Origin: Silene latifolia
Lineage: Eukaryota; Streptophyta; Magnoliopsida; Caryophyllales; Caryophyllaceae
Assembly: GCF_048544455.1 (NCBI RefSeq)
Contig: NC_133530.1
Span: 16,111,748-16,175,747, forward strand
Reading direction: 5' to 3'
DNA: 64,000 nucleotides
Shown here: positions 56,461 to 64,000 of the stretch, in pieces
Numbering within the stretch: the first letter of the stretch is position 1
Layout: each line of letters starts with the position of its first letter
Program-made: the position numbers and the translations under genes
The notes under the pieces: generated by a model
What the model was told of the DNA's origin: nothing
The model's database searches: none
Seen by the model: only the letters and a program-made list of their open reading frames with translations

Positions 56461-58424
56461 AATATTGAATACTACGAAGTAGGACGGAATTAATATTATA
56501 GGAAGGGACCACAAAAATGAAGTCCAAACGCGTAAGAGGCCGTCAGGCGGGTACCTATGCCTAAACTCCAGGTAACTGTACTTTAGACTCACCACCTTCA
56601 AAGGCAAGCTGTTGAAAATGAAATATAACCATGAAGAACGAATTTGCCCATCTATAAGATAATGATTCGAGATCCGATCCGAGACTTGAAATTACTAATT
56701 AGACGTAACAAAAAAAAGGGTAGCTTAGACAAAGATCACTAGATCAGAACTTTATAGTCAGTTAGTCTTGCTTAAAACCGTCCTAAGTTAAAACCTTTTA
56801 TATTCTTATTTTATTTTCACCTCTATTTTAGTAAGGTGTGACTTGTGAGAGATGTTTTAAATCGATTTGTATCTGGTCGATTTTGACATATATTGTAATT
56901 GTCGTATGACACTTTATTAATGAAATGATTTTTTCCTCTCAAAAAAAACAAAAAAAAAAAAAGTAAAAAAAAAAAAAATCAAGTAGATAGCCAAATAAGT
57001 GGAATTGAGATTAACTAGCCCGGCATGGTCCGGCCCATTTTTTCCCTTGGGTCCACATTTGTGGCCCAAAATAATAGAAATCGCACTGTCTGTAGCCCAC
57101 GGGCCAACTCATAATTTGATCAAGTTTATTAGGCCGACTGGAAGGTGTATATTGGGCCTGGACCGACTTAGGTAGGGCTGTACACCGGTTTGGACCGCAC
57201 TGGTATCGAAACCGGAATCCCAAAAAATCATGGACCTGAGATCGGGTCTGGAACCGGACCGAAAAATTTCAGTCGATGACTAGACCGGAGTTTGTCCGCT
57301 TTGGGCTTCCTCTGTTAACTTTATAAAGGACTGATTGATTTAATACTTATAAAAATGAAGAAGTATGTATTATTGTCGTATAACAACGACAACAATATTT
57401 ATAAGTAATTTCATGTAAACTAACCTAAGAAGAAAAGTGAAAACGTAAATTCCGATCTAAGACGGGCTGGATGGAAAAAAAAATGTGTCTGGACCGAAAT
57501 CCTTAAAAAGTTGGAACGGAGACCAAACTGAAACTTTAGTTTCTAATTATGATCCGGTCCTGTCAATTCCGCTCCATTCGGTCCAATTTTACGATTTGAA
57601 CCGAATTATGCACACCCTAGTCTTAGTCCAAACTCTTAACCGAATTAAGGAATAACGCTTGCGTTTGATACCTTAGCATAATCCCACATCGAACATTAAC
57701 AAATCAATGGAAACAAATAGTTTAGATACCACAGCTCCACAACATACTTGATCTAGAGTTATTTTTACCTGTGACCATAAATATACTTGTGATATTTCAC
57801 ACATTTTCCGCTTTTTATATTATCTTAATCTGATGTGAGACGTTATAAACTTGTGACGTGTCACAAATGTCATGACTTAGTGATCTCGAACATTGATCAT
57901 CGGATCTAAACTAACTTATTTCGATAGCTCGATACCTGACCTTGCGATTTTGCGATAGTACTCATTTATATGGAGTACATTTCATATTTCGATCCATATT
58001 GAACAAAAATTGACAATCAATTAGCACAAAAATTTCGACTAGTATTCTTTTAGTTTTTAGTTATGTCGTAACTCTTTATAAACACGCGTATCTTGAGATG
58101 GATCGTCACACAAACTCTCCTTTCATAATCACCCCCATCAAATTAAACAACAAAACCAACCATAATACAAACCTAAAAGGAAAAAAAAAAACATATCTAC
58201 ACCCTTTTCAATTAATTTCTCAACAAAACTAAAAAAGTTTTCAAGTAAAAAATTAATCGAATCACCTTAATTATCTAGCTCTTAAGTAATTTAATAAAGC
58301 AGATGTCAACCAGCACAACCGATAAAATCATAAAAGTTGGTGCTAATGACCTGGATTCAAATCTCATCGACATCATCACTTATCAAAATCGTCCTTGTGG
58401 CTCCCTTCACGCATAAAAAAAAAA
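56461..58424. other. Spacer downstream of the CML gene
   Basis: No gene. Contains A-runs at about 56942-56980, a hAT-like MITE at 57173-57619 and, near 58424, the expected 3' UTR of the CML gene. Confidence 0.5.
57173..57619. mobile_element. hAT-like MITE
   Basis: Ends TAGGGCTGTACACC and AATTATGCACACCCTA are inverted with mismatches. The flanks GACTTAGG and GTCTTAGT could be a decayed 8-bp target duplication. The interior has degenerate ACCGGACCG repeats. Confidence 0.5.
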
Positions 58425-59042
58425 TTAATTGAATGAAGCAAAACCACCTTCCTTCATCATTTTCTTAAACTCATTAAAACTAACTCTTCCATCTCCATCA
58501 ACATCAACTTTCATAATCATAAGTTTAAAATCTTCCAAATTTCTACCTTGACTTAAACCAAGTGAATCAAGAACACTTCTAAGTTCATCAACACTAATAA
58601 AACCATCACCATTTTTATCAAAAATATTAAAAGCTTCCATAATATCATTATCTTCATCTAGGTCATTATCGCCATCTTTCTCCATAATGAGTTTATATAA
58701 GGATTCGAACTCGAGACCATCGACACAACCATCACCATTTACATCAATGTGGTTGATCATTTGAGCTAAATCGGTATCCGGTATAAATATGCCCATGTTA
58801 CGTAAGGACATGGTAAGTTCCCCCGTGGTTATTTGACCGTCACCATTTTGGTCAAACATGTCAAATACCCGCCTTACCTCCGCCACGTCCATCGTATAAA
58901 GCGATTTCGGAGGTGGCGGTGGTGAGGAGGGAGGGGAGGGCTGTGTTGTTTTGTTGGTGGTGTTATTGTTTGTGTTGGAATAGAAGTATGAAGAGATTGA
59001 GGTGTTAAGAAGGGAAAAAAATGATAAGGGTATGGTTGGCAT
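58425..59042 (-). CDS. Calmodulin-like protein (CML3/5/7-like), four EF hands
   Basis: 205 residues in one exon. Residues ~1-22 (MPTIPLSFFSLLNTSISSYFYS) are hydrophobic, as in CML5-type proteins that are anchored to endomembranes, and a Ser/Pro/Asn-rich linker follows to ~48. Four canonical EF-hand loops start at Asp64 (DQNGDGQITTGE), Asp100 (DVNGDGCVDGLE), Asp142 (DKNGDGFISVDE) and Asp180 (DVDGDGRVSFNE), each with acidic residues at 1, 3 or 5 and Glu at 12, so all four should bind Ca2+. An acidic linker (DGDNDLDEDND) separates the lobes. The role is a Ca2+ sensor that binds target proteins, with targets unknown. A downstream Met at 51 would give a soluble form without the leader. Confidence 0.95.
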   Translation of the reverse strand: MPTIPLSFFSLLNTSISSYFYSNTNNNTTNKTTQPSPPSSPPPPPKSLYTMDVAEVRRVFDMFDQNGDGQITTGELTMSLRNMGIFIPDTDLAQMINHIDVNGDGCVDGLEFESLYKLIMEKDGDNDLDEDNDIMEAFNIFDKNGDGFISVDELRSVLDSLGLSQGRNLEDFKLMIMKVDVDGDGRVSFNEFKKMMKEGGFASFN

Positions 59043-59125
59043 TGTTTTTTGGATTTGTAAACAAGTGGTAGGATTAAGAATTGTTTGAGGAAATTTTGAA
59101 TGTAAAGGTTTGTGTTTAAGGTCCT

Positions 59126-59133
59126 TAAATATA
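59126..59133 (-). promoter_or_regulatory. TATA box of the CML gene
   Basis: The minus strand reads TATATTTA, about 84 bp upstream of the ATG. Confidence 0.45.
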
Positions 59134-59530
59134 GGTGTGGATGATGATGCTTGTTAGTTGGACAAGAAGAATCTAATATATAAAATTTGATTAGTCTAGT
59201 TTACTCTTAATTATCTATATATATGTCCAGATCAATTAGTTTACTTGGTAAAGTTATGAGCAGTAATGCTCCTGATCTCTATATACATGGACAATTCTCG
59301 GTATATATTGTTTTTGCCTAATGGTTAACACTTAACGTACATTCATTTACCTTGTTACGAAATACATGTCTACAAGTTTAGCTCGTAAAGTCATGATGGA
59401 TAATATTTATGACTTTGGTTTGGTCCTGTCACCAACATATTACCTTTGTGGCTTCCTTTATGATACTTCAAATTAATAATTATACAAAACCCAATTTTAA
59501 ATACCCCTCTCTGTTTATTTTCTGAATTAG

Positions 59531-59700
59531 ATTTTTTTTTTTTTTTTTTGGCAGCTGTAAAAGAAAAATTCCTTACAATCTCATAGCTCGTTTCGCTAGT
59601 CGATGAGCCACAGAATTCAGGTTTCTAGGAATAAAACTAAAACTAATACAGTGAAAGAAAGGTAAGCTAGCTTCAATATCAAGTATCTAAAGTCATATTT
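59531..59700 (-). mobile_element. LINE (L1-type) 3' end, 5'-truncated
   Basis: The minus strand reads ASLPFFHCISFSFIPRNLNSVAHRLAKRAMRL and a stop, the C-terminal RNase H motif of plant LINEs. About 25 bp later comes an A-tail (T-run at 59531-59549 on the plus strand). Only about 150 bp are recognisable. The 5' limit and target duplication were not resolved. Confidence 0.75.
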
Positions 59701-60600
59701 TGACCATATATATAATGTTACTCTAATTACGATTTCACGGTCTTATTTGGTTGTCGATTGGTTGTTTAGTTGATTTATCTTAAAATACATATAACTTTTT
59801 TGTCGGCTTTACTTGTGTTGCGCACGCCACGCACTGCCCACGCCACTCACACTATCACGATTTATACTCATCCTTGAGAAACTGATACTATCACGATTTA
59901 TAAAAATTAAAGAGTCACAAAGACAATTTTAATATCAGAGTTACGACATTATATTAAAATAACACGAATTAAAAGAAAGACTAGTAAAGAAGACGCGTTG
60001 TTATAATTAGTACAACAACTACATGACTTCATTCATGAATGCTTGTGGAGGAAACTTTGGAGTAAAAATACAAGTAGGGACAAAAGATAGCTAAGCAGTG
60101 GGGATGATGACTAATTAATTAATTAGTGAAGATCATATGATTTAAGAAGATTTAAGTAGTGAAGTGGGAGACAGAGTGAAAGTTTAACGGGAAGCTAATT
60201 AGATATTACCGTTAATAACGGATCTAGTACATGAAATTGGAGACGTTGGAGAATGGACCTTGCCAACTACCAGCAGGCTGGGAAACCTTGGAAGTCCACT
60301 ACTTTTTTAAATGACAGTTGGGAATTTGGGATATGAGCTTTTGTAGCCTTGGAGGCTAACCACTTTGCCGCGTGATTAGATAATTGTTTTACATTTTGAT
60401 ATGTGACGGTTTTGCGATAAGTTTATTGTGAATAATGTTGTTAAGATCGGGTTCCAAATTTAAATCGATGAGATTATTAGGATTGAATTGGTAGAATACT
60501 AGAATTGTAAGGTTTTACTAATTAACTTAATATGTAACTCTGCTATCAAAACCGATTTATGTAAATCTTGTATTTAAATCTCAAAACTCTATTATCTTAT
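59701..60600. other. Spacer
   Basis: No gene seen. 60596-60600 (CTTAT) would be one half of the target duplication of the element that follows. Confidence 0.5.
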
Positions 60601-61170
60601 TGTTCCGGGTGTAATTCCAGAGCAAGTATTGTTACCACCCGTTGCTTGTAGAATGATGTCTTGAGTTGGATTCCTCACGTCTCTATCGTTCCTCTCGGCC
60701 TCTCCTGCAACAATGAACGAACTGAGGGCTTGGCTTTGTGCCAAGCGTACTCACTCCGACGCTCAAGTCAGTGAACTTAGTGGGATAAGTTGTTATTACT
60801 CGGCTAAGGATATATTGTAGAGAGATAATGAAGATATTACCAGATGAATAGTGATTCTTAGGTTAATTTGTGGATCCTTTCCTCAATGAGGGTTGAGGAG
60901 TATTTATAGACTTTCACCTTTTGTCACGTAGTGGCCAAGTGGCTAGCAGGTGGAAAGACCGTTCTACCCTCGGCACTGGACCCATGGCGGGCGGCCGAGG
61001 GTCTTGGATATGAGTACGCGGATATGTGTCCCGGTGATCGTTGCAAAGCCGAGACCAGTGTGGTAGATGGGTTGCATCGGCTAAGCTGTCTGAGTCGTTG
61101 ACTTGTTGTGGATATCCTTGACCTTGCTCAATATGTTGACTTGGTCAGCGGTGCAGAATATGCCCCATCA
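60601..61170 (-). repeat. 3' LTR of the second Tat/Retand-like element
   Basis: Reverse complement of the family LTR (TGTTCCGGGTGTAATTCCAG ... ATATGCCCCATCA), with its TATA box near 60905. Confidence 0.92.
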
Positions 61171-61665
61171 ATTTGCCCCCAGCGTAGTCTATGCCGTGGT
61201 ATGGGCTCCGATGTATGCTGAGCGTGTATTCTGCGAAAGTAATTTCTGAAACTTTTCTGTATCGGCTACTTCTATCTCGGCCTGGTTCTTATCAGGCCGT
61301 ACCATATATATCCCCCCTCCGCATGGATGTATAAAGGGCATCCGATGTGGAAAAGGAAGTGACGCTGGCCGAGACCAGGGTTGGGAGTGCCGGTTGGGTC
61401 TGATTGCCCCCAGGCCGGTGCACCATAGCATGGTTGATCTTGTGGCCGGCGGAGAGCAGATACCTAGGAATTTGTTGAGAAAGATGAATAGGCAGAGATA
61501 TGAAATGGCGTGTTGAAGACGCTTGATCACTGTTGCGTTGATTGACGTTTAACTCTTACGACGATTGACATTCCGTGGTTGCATGTCCGACACGTGTCTG
61601 CTTGCTGATTGGCTGACGCTTCATGGGCTGTTCTCTGATTGGTCCTTCTTTATGGGCTTTTTTTC

Positions 61666-61673
61666 TATAAATA
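61666..61673 (+). promoter_or_regulatory. TATA box of the second antisense gene
   Basis: CTATAAATAGGGCAGT, with ATTGG (reverse CCAAT) at 61638-61642 and the gene start 184 bp downstream. The same arrangement as at 35686-35720. Confidence 0.6.
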
Positions 61674-61849
61674 GGGCAGTTGTTCCGTGAAATTGGCCAC
61701 CAATTTCATTCTCCCAAAATTTTCTTCTCTCTAAACTTCCAAGGCCTTCTTTGTCTTCTAATTTTCAGGGTTGCTACTCCGGCGAGTGTTTTTCTTCAAG
61801 GTAAACAAACAAATTTCCTTTCTTCTCTTGTTAAATAATCATTGCTATC

Positions 61850-64000
61850 ATGTCTTCTGCTGACGCTGGGACTAGCGCTTCGGCGCTGGGGGGTTCCCCG
61901 TTGCGTCTTGATGGGGAGGGGATACTAGAGGCCATCCCGATAAGGTTTGGGGGTCCTAGGTCCCCCTCTCCCGTAGTTGATCCACCAATTTTGGAGGAGT
62001 GGGAGGATGAGGATGATGATGCTGATGATGATGAGAGGACTCCTTCTGATGGTGAGAGGACTCTTTCTGTTGTTGAGAGGCCGTCTATCCCGGATCATGG
62101 CGAGGCCTGCACAACTGGTCTTGATCGCGCCTGGACTAATAAATTTGCCAGCTGTTCCGGCGGGACTCTTTTCGAAGGCCATTTCTCCTTTGGTGATGGG
62201 TATAAGATCGTTATCCCTGAGGAGGGTCAGGCGGTCTGTTGCCCTCCCCCTGGTCACATCGGCGTGTATATAAGGCATCTGGAGTATGGTCTCCGGTTTC
62301 CTCTGAATGAATACGTCATGGCCATCATCAAAGCTATGAACGTTGATGTGGCCCAACTGCATCCGTTGGCCATGAGGACGATAGTTGGCTTTGTGTGGCT
62401 TTGTCTCTTTAGGGGGGAGATCCCAACAGTAAACTTATTCCGCTGCCTTCACCATCTACGGCCTTCGATCGCCAGTAAAGTGGGGTGGTACGGCGTGCGC
62501 GGACGGAGCAGGCGTTGTCTCCGTGTCCAAGCTTACTTCTTGTAAGGACTGGCAACGGCGGTGGGTGTACGTCCAAGTGCCTGAGGACTACCCATTGCCT
62601 CGGTCCTTCCAGAGCCTTGTTTACTTACGGTGTGAGAACCGGGAAGAATATGAGAAATGTATCTCCCGGGGTAAAGTTAAGATGGACGCTTCGATGGTCC
62701 CTCTTACTGCGGAGGAAGAACGGGCGTGCAAATTTGTTTGATCCGATAAGGGATGGCGCCCCGACTCGGATTATCTGCGGGATGAGTCGTTGCCGCCGCC
62801 GCGTCGGCCTCATACCGGCCCTCAATCAGGGTGAGTGGGGTCGGTGTGAGGCCCATCTTTGTCTGTTGTATTCCTGTTTTAGAGCTTTGTTTCGCTTCCT
62901 TTATGTAACTCTTGCTTGATTTCTTGCAGACCGGCTTGGCCAGGGTCTGTCCGAGAAGACCTTAAAGAGGTTGGGGCTTGATAAGGACAGGAAGGTTGTT
63001 CAACGGCGTCCTACGGCTAACAAGCTTGATCGCAGACTGGCTCCCAACGAGCTGATGGACAGACAGCTGAAGGCTTTGGATCCGGAGGCGGCCCAGGCAC
63101 GGGTTCTCGGAGGCGTGCCGAAGAGAACGAAGAAGGCGGCGTCCAAAACGGCGGCGGCGTCAGTGTCAGCCCCATCTTCGACTCCAGCGGTCCCGAAGGA
63201 TCATTTGGAGGTCGTCGATATCACTGGTGGGGTGGTGACCGTTGCTCAGGTCCCCTCTCCTCTGAGGAAGAGGAAAGTGCCACCGTCTGCTTCCACCGTT
63301 ACTGGGGAGAAGACTGCCCCAACCGACCCTCCGACTAAGAGGGTCCAGACTGGTACGGACCTAACTTGCGGTTCAGACCTAGCTGGTTCGTTGGACATTC
63401 CCGATGACCGACTTTCTGATGTGTCGATGCGTGTTGACGTGGATGCTCTGTGTAAATTTTTTGTAGATCCGCCGTCGGCAGCCGTTCTCCGTTTCTCTCG
63501 AGCGGCGGCTCGAGAAGCAGCCTGAGAAGACGGGTGATAGAAATGTCACCGTTGACTCCTCGGTCCAGAAGATTTCTTCCGACGAGCTCGTGGCGGAGGG
63601 TGAGAGAATATATAAGAGGCTGGCGAAGTGGACCCGTCTAGCCGGCGCCCACATCATGGAGCAGGAAAAGAGCGTGGCCCAATCTGCGCCGTTGATCGCG
63701 AAGCTCAAGCTTGATCTCTCCGCTTCAAGGGGGGAAGCCGGGAAGGCTAAGCTGGACCTCTTTGCTGCCAAGAGGCGTGTGGAGGAAGTTGAGAAGCTGC
63801 TGGTGGCCGAGAGAGCCAAAGTTGAGGATGCTGATACTGCCACCGCCAAGTTGATGGAGGAGCGAGACCGGTACAAGGGCGCTTATGACGCCGTGGTTGC
63901 CAAGAGGGACGAGTGGAAAGATTTGTTCCATAACCAGGCGGAGGCGCTTAGGGATACGCGGGCTTCCCTTGCTCAAAAGGAGAAGGATATCGAAATGCTT
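61850..64000 (+). CDS. Antisense gene of the second Tat/Retand-like element (coding extent)
   Basis: It starts MSSADAGTSASALGGSPLRLDGEGILEAIP, then a very acidic stretch and GHIGVYIRHLEYGLRFPLNEYVMAIIKAMNVDVAQLHPLAMRTIVGFVWLCLF, the putative plant transposon domain. After an apparent intron (GTGAGT at 62831, TTGCAG ending about 62930), LDKDRKVVQRRPTANKLDRRLAPNELMDRQ leads into the linker and the coiled coil (KLDLSASRGEAGKAKLDLF..). It continues past the window. This is the coding extent of an element gene, not a single open frame. It preserves the middle region that the nested element interrupts in the first copy. Confidence 0.8.

Larger units (their letters stand above)
60601..64000 (-). mobile_element. 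Second Tat/Retand-like element, reverse orientation, cut by the window end
   Basis: A 570-bp LTR (60601-61170), a purine tract (CTACGCTGGGGGCAAAT on the minus strand, 61171-61187) and the antisense gene match the 3' half of the element at 23732-36783. Gag-pol and the other LTR lie beyond the window. It has no nested element in the antisense gene. It appears broken in places. Confidence 0.92.

Overview
The window reads as nuclear DNA of a eudicot plant. It holds plant gene families (dirigent proteins, a sieve element occlusion protein, an ACR4/CRINKLY4 receptor kinase, a calmodulin-like protein), a nuclear-type tRNA-Thr, AT-rich spacers and many nested plant transposons. The large Tat/Retand-like LTR elements with an antisense gene are compatible with Caryophyllales, but that placement is only an inference.

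Layout: 1-315 is a dirigent pseudogene cut by the window start. 414-3561 is a 3.1-kb Mutator-like element with ~270-bp inverted ends and a 9-bp target duplication. 3.6-6.7 kb is spacer with one MITE and an unassigned exon-like patch. 6744-11804 is a near-whole Ty3/gypsy chromovirus with LTRs that look identical. 12095-18961 is a sieve element occlusion (SEO) gene split by a near-whole Ty1/copia element (12317-17101) that sits in its coding sequence.

19.9-47.8 kb is a tandemly duplicated dirigent locus, all copies on the minus strand: three intact genes (20503, 38350, 45727) and two pseudogenes. The duplicated units carry different later insertions, so one unit preserves the empty site of another. 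The largest insertion is a 13-kb Tat/Retand-like Ty3/gypsy element (23732-36783, TSD ACAAT). It has gag-pol, a 141-bp tandem array and an antisense gene that hosts a nested 1.5-kb non-autonomous LTR element. Others are a 3.0-kb Helitron (40136-43178), Stowaway, Harbinger and Mutator MITEs (one a triple nest) and a short retroposon.

48.1-59.1 kb is the gene-bearing part: tRNA-Thr(TGU), ACR4 (minus strand) with a paired HD-ZIP IV/L1-box-like site upstream, and a four-EF-hand calmodulin-like gene (minus strand). Decayed MITEs, a Helitron end and a LINE tail lie around them. From 60601 to the window end runs a second Tat/Retand-like element in the opposite orientation, cut by the window.

The host genes have unrelated roles: phenoxy-radical coupling or lignan-type chemistry in the apoplast (dirigent), phloem wound sealing (SEO), epidermal and root-cap signalling (ACR4) and Ca2+ sensing (CML). 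No operon-like or defence-island system is present. The most unusual material is the architecture of the Tat/Retand-like element and the layered insertions in the dirigent duplications.
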